Assembly: GCA_036417435.1 (NCBI GenBank)
Contig: CM070902.1
Span: 137,381,886-137,445,885 of the forward strand
DNA: 64,000 nt
Direction of reading: 5' to 3'
DNA from: Inia geoffrensis
Lineage: Eukaryota; Chordata; Mammalia; Artiodactyla; Iniidae
The notes beneath the pieces were generated by a model. It worked only from the letters and a program-made list of their open reading frames with translations. It was not told the origin of the DNA and searched no databases. The position numbers were made by a program, and so were the translations under genes. Positions 44,130 through 55,500 of the stretch are shown in pieces. The first letter of the stretch is position 1, and the number at the start of each line of letters is the position of its first letter.

Positions 44130-46225
44130 TGAGGTGAAGTTCAGTGCATTAAGGGTGTGGCCATCCCATCTGTTTCCCAGTTGGCCTGGAGGTAGCCCCA
44201 TTAGGTTGAGAGAGGTGGGTACAAATGAGAAGTAAAGCAATCAAGTACATTTGAAAATTATGCCTCACAAAGAACTTAGGTATGGCTAAGTTACTGGCTC
44301 ACAGAACTGACGATAAGTAAATAGAAGTTTATAAAGTGTTGAAGATACCTGCATTACCAAAAAAAAGGCCTTTGAATGTCTGAGGGTAAAAACACCCTTC
44401 CTTGCACAGGACAAAGTTTAAGAAAGCTATGCAGCCCCCAAAGAGAGCACTTTCCCCAATTCCCATTTCTTGTATTGTCAAGAGAGAAATAGAAAAGAAA
44501 GATCTCCCAGAAGGGCAGGGCTGGAATCACAAAGGTCCTGGACCCTACACCACAGACCTGACTACAGTCTAGACAATACTGAGCCTGCCATTTCCCGCAT
44601 AAGCCTCTGCCAGGCCTGCCGGAAATGCCAACCTCCATACCAATTTTCTAAATCCCTCCCTTCTTGAAGACCCAACTCAGACACCACCTCCATTATGAAG
44701 ACCTTTAGTCTTAGGGCTCCTCTAAACTCTTAAAAATAATTTAAAACCTCAGAAAGATTTTATTTGTGTTACCTACATCTATTGATATTACTGAATTTGA
44801 AGTGGAAGCATAAATATTAATTATTTTTATTACTATAATAAACCATTCGATGTTAATATAAATTACATTATTTATGAAAATTTAACTGTATTTTCCAAAA
44901 CAAGAGAAAATTCGTGAGAAAAGTGGCACTGTTTTCATGTTTGCAAGTCTCTTTACTGTCTGGCTTAATCAAAATCAGCTGGCTTTTCACATCTGCTTCT
45001 GTGCTTAATCTATGTTAGGCAGCCTCTGGAAAATTCCGCCGTACACTCAGGTAGCAAGGAGACTTAAAAGGGCAAATAACGTTTTGGAACTGCAGGTCTT
45101 ACTTAAATGGTTTTGACCTCGGGAATCCCTGGGAACCCAGACCGCACTTTGAGAACTGCTGGTTGTGGCCAAAAGGCTTGTCTTCTCTACATGTGTGTGA
45201 TATACATTGTGTCTCTGCTCCAGCAAGTGAGCCCAGAACCCACTTAGTTTTGTCTGTAGCAATCATCACCTTCTAATAGACTATATAGTTTGTATATTTG
45301 TGTGCGTGTGTGTTTATCATCTGCCCAGCAACTAAAATATAAGTTATATAAAGGGGGGATTTTCATCTGTTTTGTTCACAGTCTCCTCCCTGGTCCTCAC
45401 CAATGATGGGTGCTGAGAGGGTGTTATAAATATATGTATAAATATCAAGCACAATTTTTAAGCTGACACGTTCATGGACTCTATGACAGAGCATCAGTTC
45501 TCTATTTCACCCAGTTTGAATGCCTAAGAAGTGACTGAAGTGTCTTTTACTATGTAGAGGATCAATAATCATTGGTGAGCACTCTGCCACACTCCCTAAC
45601 TCTAAGACAGGAACTGTGCTTCCTGGCACATATTTTGAGGCTACTGTATCCCCTACCGTCTCTATTAGCATATTTGAAATAGAAAAGTCAATACTATACT
45701 TCAGGTATATTATGAGTCAAATAGCACTCATCAGCTGACCAAGCACCTCAGGCAGTATCCTGGCTTGTATAATGAAAGCCAAACACTGACTTGCAGCAAA
45801 CTTTTGCAAGTTGCATCTTTTGGAATCCATGCCTGTTCTAGCTCAGAAGGGGGTCTAGAAAAGACATAAGGGACAGGTGCTACCAGATTGCTTGGAGAGG
45901 AGAAAGGAGGCCCTTCCAGTGAGGAGAGCAGTTTGAACCCAGACATGAGGTGGGATAAAAATCCAGAAATTGCTGGTTAAACTGATGCATTTTGTTTAAC
46001 CAGCAATTAAACAAAGCGATTTTGTTCAGAAGACATGGCAAAAGTACAGCAAGGTGGGCAAGTCTCCATCTCCCCCAAATCTAGGAACTATAGAGCACTG
46101 GCCTTCCACCTGAGAGCTTCTGATGAGAAAACGAAATCATCTGATGACATCTTCAAGAGGATGTTACCCAGAACCTTAACTGCTCAGTTCACTATGCCTC
46201 TCTTAGCCCTGCCGACACTTTATAT
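44130..46225. other. Unassigned, with possible L2 pieces
   Basis: AT-rich sequence at about 44800-44900. Bases 45345-45450 (TCTGTTTTGTTCACAGTCTC) resemble a plus-strand L2 3' end with low certainty. No gene is seen. Confidence 0.35.
45968..46008. repeat. Perfect 15-bp inverted repeat (hairpin)
   Basis: AATTGCTGGTTAAAC at 45968-45982 is exactly complementary to GTTTAACCAGCAATT at 45994-46008, around an 11-base loop. No T-run or gene neighbour suggests a terminator, and its role is unknown. Confidence 0.9.
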
Positions 46226-46400
46226 CAGTGCTACCCACAGAAATACAATGCAAGTCTCATATCCCATATTTTAAAAAGAAACAGATACAGTTATTTTTAA
46301 TAATGTATTTTATTTAACCCACTGTATCCAAAATATTATCATTTTAACATGTAAGCAATATAAAAATTATGAATGGACATTTTATATTCTGTTTTTCATA
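46226..46400 (+). mobile_element. Non-autonomous hAT-like element (partial)
   Basis: CAGTGCTACCCACAGAAATACAATGC, then TAATGTATTTTATTTAACCC, AAAATATTATCATTTTAACA and GTAAGCAATATAAAAATTAT, follow a mammalian MER element with a CAGTGCTGTCCA-type start. Family name is not certain. Confidence 0.6.
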
Positions 46401-46626
46401 CCTCTCGTCTCTTACTGGCTGTAACCGTCTAGAGATTAGAGAAAAGCCCAAAAAGGATTCAGAGCTTTTGAAAAGCAGAAATTGGCATGTGTGTGCTAAA
46501 TGCTTCTCCAAAAAACATGCTTTGCAATGTTTGAAAAGACCTCCATGTCATTTTTTTCAAATGTTGGCCAACGCAAGTCAATGTATGCATCCAAATCAAA
46601 GGAATTAAATAAAATATAAGCAAAAT

Positions 46627-46935
46627 AGTGCACAATATATGAGTCTCTTTATATAAAGTACAAAAACAGGCAAAACGAAGCTATGCTGTTGGAGCAGGAT
46701 AGTGGTTTCCCTTGGGGAGAGGTACAACTTGAAGGAGGCATGAAGAGCCTTCTGGGGGGTTGGCAATATTCTGTCTCCATCCAGGTGCTGGCTACCTGGG
46801 TGAGCTCAGCTAGTGAAAATTCGTTAAGCTGTTCATTTATCATATGTGATTACTGTATGTGTGTGTGCATGTAATCTGTATATGCACATTGTGTGTCTGT
46901 GTGTGTGTACATCTGCAGTAAAGAGTTAAAATATA
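46627..46935 (+). mobile_element. L1M-type 3' UTR, with (TG)n near its end
   Basis: ACAAAAACAGGCAAAACGAA, AGGATAGTGGTTTCCCTTGG, CCAGGTGCTGGCTACCTGGG and GCTGTTCATTTATCATATG follow a well-known L1 3' UTR closely. Imperfect TG runs at 46855-46911 replace the usual TGTATGTTATA ending. Confidence 0.85.
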
Positions 46936-47175
46936 AAAGGATAAGGACTTGGGCTTCTTTAGTAAAATGAAATGATTTAAGGATCAAAACTTGGATATAG
47001 GATGCCTTTATTGGCATTATCTTCATAAAGGGTGAGTAACAAAAATACTGTGGCATAACAGATTTATGAGGCATAAATTCTCCTGTTTTCATTGGTGAAT
47101 AAATTAAACATTACCTTTCCTTTCACCTTAATTAATTTGAACACCGACCATGTGATTTCAAAAAATTATCTTCAA

Positions 47176-47373
47176 GGAACTTCCCTGGCAGTCCAGTGGT
47201 TGGGACTTCGCCTTCCAATGCGGCAGGTGTGGGTTCAATCCCCCAACCGGGAGCTGGTATCCCACATGCCTTGCAGCCAAGGGGCCAGGGCATGAAGGGA
47301 GGCAATGCTGCGGCAAGTTCCATAAAGACTTTAAAAGTGGCCCACATCAAAAAAAAAAAATCTTTAAAAAAAG
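47176..47373 (+). mobile_element. CHR-type SINE with TSD
   Basis: GGAACTTCCCTGGCAGTCCA, GTGGGTTCAATCCCCCAACC and the tail CATAAAGACTTTAAAAGTGG, then CCCACATC plus A-run, mark a CHR subfamily with a longer 3' tail. TSD TATCTTCAA lies at about 47167-47175 and 47374-47382. Confidence 0.92.
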
Positions 47374-47384
47374 TATCTTCAAAA

Positions 47385-48120
47385 GTATATTTTGAAGTAG
47401 GATCGAGTAACTTAAAACTGTGTTGAATATGTGAATGAATTTGTATTTCGGGATACATGTATTCCTTAGATGCTAATCTACTCCAGCTCTTCCTTACCTG
47501 CACGTGAAACATGCAGCACATTCTTTCTGGATCTCTTGGAAAATCTGTTCCTTATGAGAAGCTTGAAACCTAGCACTTACTAAATAGAACATTCAAAGAA
47601 AAATGCCTTAATATCAATAAGAATCATTATTACCTTAATTTCAGTTCATATGGTGATTAAGATGTATTCTCAAATGCCTATAGTATTGCAAAGAGAGCGC
47701 CAGAAGAAACCCAGAAGATAATGGAAGATCAAAAAACGTGGGATCAAGACTCAACGTTACCTCCCTCAAACAACTTCATTTTCAATACCTCCCCCTCACC
47801 TACACACACACACACCAGCAATGCGTCTGGCACCAAATAATCAGAAGCGAATAGAAACTAAGTTCAGGACCTATGGTGCAGAGTGGAATGCTAGGGCGCC
47901 CTGTAACTCGATTCTGCAATCCTTATACAAAACACTGTAACTCTGTCACTTCAAGGGAAGTCTTACTTTAGGTCACACCCATTGGATAGAGAAGTGGTGG
48001 CTTCCTACAGCCAACTCCAGGATGGAGCCCTTCCTGTCCTCCCAGGACACGGCATACTCGCCTTTAGAACAATTCTGCTGTATTTTAATAGCTAGTTTAG
48101 TATCAGTCTTTTCCTACCTA
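47385..48120. other. Unassigned
   Basis: No gene is seen. A short (CA)7 run lies at about 47801-47815. Confidence 0.35.
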
Positions 48121-48124
48121 AACT

Positions 48125-48205
48125 GCGGACCCCTGAAGGGGAAAGTATTTAATATAATTCCTGGCACATAGGAAGTACTTCTTGAATTTAATTTAACATG
48201 TTTTT
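48125..48205 (+). mobile_element. L2 LINE 3' end
   Basis: CGGACCCCTGAAGGGGAAAG, ATAATTCCTGGCACATAGGA and AGTACTTCTTGAATTTAA make up an L2 3' end. Confidence 0.7.
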
Positions 48206-48494
48206 ACTAAAATAAGAGGAAGGCTCTAACAATTAAATGCCAAGAGACCTGACTCTGAGGCTAACAATAATATATTCTTAAGGCATGGAATCACCATAAA
48301 CGCATATTTATTATGGCTCAAGTCAAAATGTGAGTGTAAAGAAGGGGAAGAGGATAGATGTAGGACTTTAAAATGTATACAAGCCTTTATTTTCTTTTAA
48401 TTGTCCAAGAATATCCACCTTAAGAGTCCTTCGGAGTGAGACCTTAGTACTCTGGAGAGTTGCTGAGATGTGTCCGGTACACTACAATATGCCC

Positions 48495-48565
48495 CATGCA
48501 TATTGGAATAGTTCCTAGGCATGGTACACCCATGAGAAATATTTATTGAATGAATGCACAAATAA
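48495..48565 (+). mobile_element. L2 LINE 3' end
   Basis: GTTCCTAGGCATGGTACAC and AAATATTTATTGAATGAATG fit an L2 3' terminus. Confidence 0.6.
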
Positions 48566-48639
48566 ACTAATTGTCACAAAGCACTTGGTGACCATTTTTA
48601 TAATGCTCTCTGCTCTCTAAAACTCTCACTAGAAAGCTG

Positions 48640-48708
48640 CACAGTCCAACCCATCAAAATCACCTGGAATGCTGGTTAAAATGCAAATTCCCGAGCCGCA
48701 CCTCAGCG
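48640..48708 (+). mobile_element. MER5A-like hAT fragment, left piece
   Basis: CAAAATCACCTGGAATGCTG and GTTAAAATGCAAATTCCCGAG match MER5A. The match stops where the next repeat begins. A second MER5A-like piece lies at 49570-49655. Confidence 0.65.
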
Positions 48709-48734
48709 TTCTCTAGAAAAATAGAACCAATTAA

Positions 48735-48825
48735 ATACATACATACATGCATATATATATATATATGTATGTATATATATGAGAGATTGAGAGAGAGAGG
48801 GAGAGGTAGAGAGAAAGATATATAT
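48735..48825 (+). repeat. (TACA)n, (TA)n and (GA)n composite tract
   Basis: ACATACATACATGCATATAT is followed by TATATGTATGTATATATATG and then a GAGAGA-rich run. The TA part is self-complementary. Confidence 0.85.
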
Positions 48826-49030
48826 TTTAAGGAGTTGGCTGACACAATTATGGTGGCTTGCAAGACCAGAATCCATACGGCAAGCCCAGAAGGCTGAAAA
48901 TTCAGGTAAGAGTTGAATCCACAGAGCAGGCCGGCAGGCTGGAAGCTCAGGGAGAGGTTCTCTGTTCCAGTCTTGAAGCCAAATTCTTTCTCTTTCAGAA
49001 ACCTCAGACTTTGGTCTTAAGACTTTCAAC

Positions 49031-49351
49031 TATAAAGACACAGACATAGAGAATGGACTTGAGGACATGGGAAGGGGAAAGGATAAGCTGGGACGAAGTG
49101 AGAGAATGGCATGGATATATATACACTACCAAACATAAAATAGATAGCTAGTGGGAAGCAGCCGCATAGCACAGGGAGATCAGCTCAGTGCTTTGTGTCC
49201 ACTTAGAGGGGTGGGATAGGGAGGGTGGGAGGGAGATGCAAGAGGGAGGAGATATGGGAATATATGTATAGCTGATTCACTTTGTCATACAGCAGAAACT
49301 AACACACCATTGTAAAGCAATTATGCCTAAATAAAGATGTTAAAAAAAAAA
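49031..49351 (+). mobile_element. L1 3' UTR, 5'-truncated, nested, with TSD
   Basis: It runs from ACACAGACATAGAGAATGGA to TGCCTAAATAAAGATGTT plus an A-run. TSD AAGACTTTCAAC (49019-49030) against AAGACCTTCAAC (49352-49363) has one mismatch. Its 3' UTR (GAGGGTGGGAGGGAGATGC) differs from the L1 at 34516, so it is another subfamily. Confidence 0.93.
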
Positions 49352-49569
49352 AAGACCTTCAACTGATTGGATGAGGGCCACCCACATTATGGAGGGTTAT
49401 CTGCTTTACTCAAAGTCTCTTGATTTAAATGTGAATTACATCTTAAAAATACCTTCACAGCCAACATCTAGACTGGTGTTTGACAAAACAGCTGAGCACC
49501 ATAGCCTTGCCAAGTTGACACAAAAAATAATTATTACACCCACCATGGAGACTTACCTAGAAGTTTGTC

Positions 49570-49655
49570 TAAAATGCAAGTTTGTCTGGAGGTGGGACTC
49601 AGGGATATGCATTTTTAAAAAACACCTCAAGTGATTCTGATTCAAGTGTTCTGTG
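49570..49655 (+). mobile_element. MER5A-like hAT fragment, right piece
   Basis: TCTGGAGGTGGGACTCAGGG, ATATGCATTTTTAAAAAACA and CCTCAAGTGATTCTGATTCA match the second half of MER5A. It is probably the continuation of 48640-48708 across the nested insertions. Confidence 0.65.
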
Positions 49656-49759
49656 GAACTACAGCCAGAGAAAGACAGCAGGTTATATGTTTCCTGGATA
49701 AGCTTTTCAAAGCACATGATATTACCCACATTGTGGAATTTGAAGGCAGTAGCATGGAG

Positions 49760-49797
49760 TGCTAATATCACTAATATTACTAATATGACTAATACTA
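49760..49797 (+). repeat. Short tandem repeat, 9-bp unit
   Basis: AATATCACT, AATATTACT, AATATGACT and AATACTACA follow one another: about four units of AATAYNACT. Confidence 0.8.
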
Positions 49798-49834
49798 CAA
49801 ATGTCACAGTAAGGTCGACATGGCTGGTATCAGG

Positions 49835-50310
49835 GTTCAGTCAGAAAAGCAAACACCCAACAGTTGCTCTTTTAACAGAGAGAATTTAATACAGGGAATT
49901 GTTTAAATATTGAAGGACTGAAAAAGCAAAGGGAGCCCTGAGGGGACCCAAGGATAGTTACTGAAGAGGGCAGCAGTTACCCTGCAGGTTGGGGGAAACA
50001 AAGGGAAGCAATTGGAATTCTTAGAAACTGGAAGCCTAGAGCTATATCCCTGAGGCACCGCAATAAGCCTAATTCTGAGAGTGGGGGCAAAACTGGACAC
50101 TGGACCCAGCTGCCACTGCCAGAATGAAGAACCACTTCTGGGGCAACAATGACAGAAATAAGAAGTAGGTCAAAAGGAGCAAATTCTTCCTCCTCCCTCC
50201 TTGCAGACTCCCTCTAGTGCCCCCTATTGGCAGAACCTAGCAGGGAGCCAAGCACAGCAGACAGGTACCCTGCAGAGTTCTAACTCCTGCATCACAGAGC
50301 ACAGTACAGA
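49835..50310 (+). mobile_element. Old interspersed repeat (L1M-type 3' part)
   Basis: GGGTTCAGTCAGAAAAGCAA, AATTTAATACAGGGAATTG, CCTGCAGGTTGGGGGAAACA and CCCCCTATTGGCAGAACC follow a common mammalian repeat that I recall as LINE-derived. Name uncertain. Confidence 0.5.
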
Positions 50311-50639
50311 ATGGTGAGTTTTGAAGCTGACAGTCAATAGCTTGATTATCAAGATATTGGTGTTACCAAGTGAACACATCACCAGGCCACCCCAAATGAA
50401 ACAATAGCATCCAAAAGAAAGTAGACAACCCAGGCCGTATATAATAACGAATCTCTCCTGCTTGGACCAGCACATCTTCTGTTTTCACACAACTAACGCC
50501 AGACCTTCAGCTCAGTAATCCAAAAGCATACATCAGCTTTAGCCATTTATAAACCAAAAGACTTGATGAATTTAAGTAAACTTAAACATATGGTTCAAAT
50601 GTAATTTCTGTAGACAGAAAACTGAGCGATATTCTAGAA

Positions 50640-50828
50640 CAGTGGTCCTCAAAGGGCGGTCCCTTGATCAGCAATATCAGCTTCACCTGGGAACTTATCA
50701 GAAATGCAAATTCTTGCCCCCAGCCCCAAACCTACTAAATCAGAAACTCTGGGGACAGGACCCAGCAACCTGTGTTTGAACAAACCCTCCAGGTGATTCT
50801 GATGCACACTACAGTTTGTGATCCACTG
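50640..50828 (+). mobile_element. MER5A hAT-Charlie non-autonomous transposon
   Basis: Full length: it starts CAGTGGTCCTCAAAGGGCGG, contains TTCACCTGGGAACTTATCAG and ATCAGAAACTCTGGGGACAG, and ends CACTACAGTTTGTGATCCACTG. The ends CAGTGG/CCACTG are inverted repeats. The flanking 8-mers TTCTAGAA (50632-50639) and TTCTAGCA (50829-50836) are the hAT-type 8-bp TSD with one mismatch. Confidence 0.95.
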
Positions 50829-50836
50829 TTCTAGCA

Positions 50837-51445
50837 CATGTTAATAGCTTCATTCATAAAATTTCTGAATTGAAGCATCTTTACTTACCTCCTCCCTGAT
50901 GTAAGCTTTACACGTACCTTTCTCTGGCTCTCATCTGTTATCAATCATTTTCTTGCCACAGATGATTGATTGCTAGTCAAAGCCAAGCAGAGCATAAATT
51001 ATAAAAGTTCTCTGTTTATTCTGGCACGTACAAATATCTTGCCTGTTTGTATCTATAATTTTTTTAGACTCGCCCTGTAGTCTAAGGGCCCAATTTAAGA
51101 AAAAAAAAAAAGTACTATTCTCCGTTTTATTTTTAGTAATATGCTAAGCAAATAAGTCTTTTCTGTTTCCTGGAGCAATCTAACTTTTCAGAGAACTTTA
51201 AAATGAACAAAGAAACGTCAGTTAATAGGCACAGACATAAGGGAATCAACTTACTAAAATTAAAGTCCTAGAGAGGTCACAGCATATAACCAGATTTAGA
51301 AGGGTTAAACGCATTATTGTGCTTCTTTCCTTCAACTGCCCATGTTGTTTTCTGTATTAATGTCTTTCTCCATAGTTATGCAGGAAAGGATAGATTTGAC
51401 ACGTGAAAATGCAAGAATAAACTTAACCCCAAGAGAGGTTTTCTA
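50837..51445. other. Unassigned
   Basis: No gene is seen. An A-run lies at about 51100-51111. Confidence 0.35.
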
Positions 51446-51705
51446 AATCAGAGGTTGCACACTGGTGCCCAGGGATCAGGTTAAGCCAGCAGACATACCT
51501 TGTTTGACCCATATGCTATTTTATTTGTTTGTTTGCCAACCTTTTAAAATTGAGAGATTTAACATAAAAATCCAGAATTCCTGCTTCTCTTGATCTAGCC
51601 CTACTGGCCCTCCATTCCTCCATGACTAACATGGTGGAGTCCCATAGCAGCTGCTGTCCTAGAAGGGCACACACGCTCCAGATCCCCAGAGTCCCCACCT
51701 ACCTC
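51446..51705 (+). mobile_element. Possible hAT-like DNA transposon fragment
   Basis: CAGAGGTTGCACACTGGTGC, then TAACATAAAAATCCAGAATT, CTGCTTCTCTTGATCTAGCC and CATGACTAACATGGTGGAGT, resemble a mammalian MER element with a GGTTGCAAACTGG-type start. Name not known. Confidence 0.4.
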
Positions 51706-52039
51706 CCTCCATTCACACCAGACTTTGTGATTTCTGCCTTATACCCTATACAAAGGCTTTCCAAATTGGGAGGATGATGTCCTCTGTCCCTTAAGACACC
51801 AAAAGAAAGTTTCACTCTACAGACCAAGCCTATCGAAACTGCCTTTTTTTGGAGTCACGTCCACCATTTGTGGAAGGCCTACTCATTCACCTGGACCCCC
51901 CGGCTCCACCTGAATGCCCTCCCTCTCATCCCTCCTGGCCCTTCCCCCTTTCTTTTACTATTGGAACATGGCACAGACTTTTCAAGCCCTGAAAATAAAA
52001 AATAAAACACTTCCTTCAGCCCAAGGCTATCTTGAAGGC

Positions 52040-52520
52040 ACCGTTCAGCCTGTTTAACATCCACCCTTTCTCTTTCATGTCTGCTTCTTTGTTCCCTGGT
52101 TAGCTCCCTATGCCCACCATCAACTGTAATGTATCTGGCTGATGTCACCCATGGCCCCCCAGTTGCCAAATCTAGTAAACTTGTTTCAGTCTGTACCCTG
52201 CTCCCACTCCTGCTTTGGGTCCTTTCTTAATCTCCCTCATTCTTCAAGCATCAGTTCAGGCCTCACTCCCTCCTCGGAGCCTCTCCAGGGCCCTCGGGGG
52301 GACGAACACCCCTCTGAGCTGGGTCTCTCCTGACATCCTGTTTTGTCTCTGTCATCCCACTCTGGACATAGTACCACAACTCTTGCTTATGAATCTGTCT
52401 TCCCCACAGCCAAAGACTGTGCCTTATTCACCTTTGTATGTACAGTGACTTTCACACAGGAAATAGTTGACAAATATCTATTAATAAAGAAAAAAATGGA
52501 TGAATGATTGAATGAACCAA
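52040..52520 (+). mobile_element. L2 LINE 3' UTR
   Basis: TTCTTCAAGCATCAGTTCAG, TCACTCCCTCCTCGGAGCCT, GACTGTGCCTTATTCACCTT and TACAGTGACTTTCACACAGG, ending GGATGAATGATTGAATGAA, follow the L2 3' UTR in order, including its terminal short repeat. Confidence 0.8.
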
Positions 52521-55500
52521 GAATTAAAATACTTTTTAAGTTTGTTAAGAGTAGAAAGGTCTGAAATTCCTCCAGAAGTATTTTGTCCCAAAACATTGGC
52601 TTTATGCAGGAGGTCACCCTACATAAAGCAAATTAAATCAGGTGTAGAAAAAAGTATATGCTTTTCTCCTTTCCTTGCTGAACATTTAAAAGAGTCTGAA
52701 TTAGTAATGTCCTTCAATGTCTACCGGGGATCTTAAGAAGGCACCACCCCCAAGCGTTTTACAGCTCCAGATGCACAATGGTGGACGTACTCAGAAAGAC
52801 TCTGCATTGAAACAGAGAGGAAAACCACCCTAACCATGATGTCCAGAGATTCAGAGCAACAGAAATAACGTAAAGGAATAACAAGGTAAGAATGAAATAA
52901 ATGTGTCTCAAAGTCCTTTAGTAAGTCGCTTGTTGACATCATCACACAGAAACAGCTCCATATAGTAGCTAGCAACAAGGCTGGGAAGTTACTCCCTCCA
53001 TTCCTCACCCTTTCCAGAGTTCTGCTATCACCAGCTCCACTCTGGGCCAGCAGAGAGGCAGAATGGAAAATAAGGAATATGGTTAGAGGTCCCAGGCATG
53101 GACAGTCTACCTGTGTTGGCAAGAAGGAGGGATGGGGAGGTGGGGGGGAGAGATCAGTCTGTTAGCAGGAGAAGAAGACAGGTTCTTGTGTCCCTCACAC
53201 ATCGCAGTAATTTTTTTAGCCCATATTTATGACAGATAGATAGATAGATATAGGGACAGAGATATACACAGACATAGATTCTCTCTCAAATCTGGGCTCA
53301 AAGAGCTGTGCCTGAAAATCTCCTGTGCTGCTGTCACTCGCTTCCTCATGTAGCTCCCAGTGTCCAGGTCACCATGGTAGAATTTCAACACTTAGCAATG
53401 GCTGAAGGGCCTTGGTGCTGGGACTGGCTGCCCATCCCAAAATATCCAAGCATTTTTCATTCCCATTAAGCAACTGGAACCCTCCGCCAGACTCACCCCT
53501 ACATCCCTCTTTGTGTATCTAGAAACATCTGAATCGGCTGAATGTACTCCACTTAGGCCCAGTGGAATCTCTAGGCCCCTAAGTCCCTTTCCAGTATATG
53601 AAGAGCGGCTTCATGGCAGGCATGGAGATCCTATATTCCAGCTCCCTTGGTGAAGAGGGGCCTTATTTATACCTCTGCTCTCTTTCTTTTTCCTTTCCTC
53701 CACCCTCTTTCTTTCTTACACTGCCAGTTGATCAAACATAGTAAAAGAAAGGAGCAGTGGTCTTTAGAATCTCCACAGAACAAGATGAAAAGGAAAAATA
53801 CTAATTCCACTCATGCCTTTCTCCCAACTCAAATTCCTTGCTTCATCCATCCCACAGCAACCCTCCAAAAAGACTGTGGTGGAAACTAAAACTATTTCAC
53901 TGATCAACTGATAAGCGCATCATGTAATTTCCAGACAATTGTTATCAGATATATTCAAAAACATAATTTTGAATTTCTCAAATTACTGTCCCACTGGCTC
54001 TGAGAACAACCCATCATTCCTTAAATTAACAACAGCTTTTCCAAAGTAATGATCCCTATGGCAAAAAATAAATAAAAATGGAAACTATGATAACTGAGAC
54101 TGCCATTTTATATAGAAACTATTTGAAAACTACTAAAGATTTTTCTACTAGAGATATGAGTATTTTAAGTTGCTAAATAATTTCATCATTAACAACATTT
54201 TCTGAGTATCTCTGTGTAAAGCACAATGCCCCTGTTTTCTATTTGATACCTACCTTAGTAATAAAGACAATTCAGCCCAATCCTAATACAAGAAAACTAT
54301 AGTATTTGATGACATGGAGCTTGATCTTCAGTATCTCTCAGCTCCTAAATGCCAGTGTTTAAAACAATTATATTAATCACTAAGAGACCTGTGCTCAAGT
54401 TGCTCAGATGGGGAAAGGCATGGCATGCAATGTCCCTGCTGAGTTCAGTAGGCTGTCCAGAAAGGGCACATTATCGTGATCACTTTGCCAATGGTGCATG
54501 TGCAGGGCTGGCCTAAACCTCAGCTCTGCCAAAACCAGCTGCCCTGCCTGAGCGTCTAGTCCCAAGAATGCAACTGTTTGCCTGGTGTTTTCCAAAGCCT
54601 TCCCCTCCCTCAAAACACTTAAGGGCAGAGAATTGAGAGATTAAAAGCTGGGAGAGTCCAGGGGGGATTCAGACTCTCGACTTCTGGCAGCAACTTTCCT
54701 CCAGTCCCCATGGCGCTTGATCAGTGATGAGTGTTAAGAGGGTCACTTAGCATGATTGAAACCTCACTCCCACATGGTTTTCTCAGAGTGATATACACAG
54801 TATCTCTGTAGCATCCATTTGCATAGCAAATGTTCTGGATGCAATTATCCTTTGCAACTAATAAAATAAGATGTAATTACAGAGGTACTCTTAGCAGTGC
54901 CACTTCACATTTAGGCTGACGTGTGTGTGGCTGTCTGGAATTCCAGATCTAAGCACTGCTTACCACTTTTGCCCACACGTTGCCGCTGCTCAGGGCAAGA
55001 GCTTTCTGGGGCGGCACAATCACACTCTTTGGGGGGCCTTTCTGCCTTCTTTCTAGTTCCCTGGCTCTTAGCTCGCAGCTGCACTTTTGACCCTCTCCTG
55101 AACAGCTTACAAAAGCATCATTCAGCCCAGGCAGAGCCCCTGGTCGCCACCCCAAACCCACAGTCTAGTGGCCTGACTTTAAATGTCAGTCTGCTGTCTG
55201 CTGGTTTCCACGAGGAACAGAGATTTACATACAGAGGCCTCAATAAAAATTTCAGAAAGAACCTACTTGGACTGGGAGACGACAACTTCTCTGCATTTTC
55301 TACAATGAGCATACATCATTTTTTTAAAACAGAAAAACCATGCAACAAATGTCATATAAAGTCAGGAGGAGGCCAGTTCCTTCCTTTTGAGACCACCCCC
55401 ACCCTATGGGAACTCTGCAGGTATGTGAACACTTACTATGCGGCGCACGGACTCATGGAAATTTTAAGGGAATTCACCTCTAGAAACTCAACTTCCTCCA

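Larger units (their letters stand above)
48709..49545 (+). mobile_element. Old interspersed repeat (L1M-type 3' part), split by an L1
   Basis: It starts GTTCTCTAGAAAAATAGAACC and passes through an AT/GA-rich tract (48735-48825), AGGAGTTGGCTGACACAATT and ATGGTGGCTTGCAAGACC. After a nested L1 it continues with CTGATTGGATGAGGGCCACC and TTGCCAAGTTGACAC. Same family as 38843-39415. Confidence 0.65.

Noticed and set aside
45968..46008. A transcription terminator
   Set aside because: A hairpin alone, with no T-run and no gene upstream, in a mammalian genome.
47132..47521. Minus-strand open frame of 129 codons
   Set aside because: It runs straight through the CHR SINE at 47176-47373 and is SINE antisense sequence.
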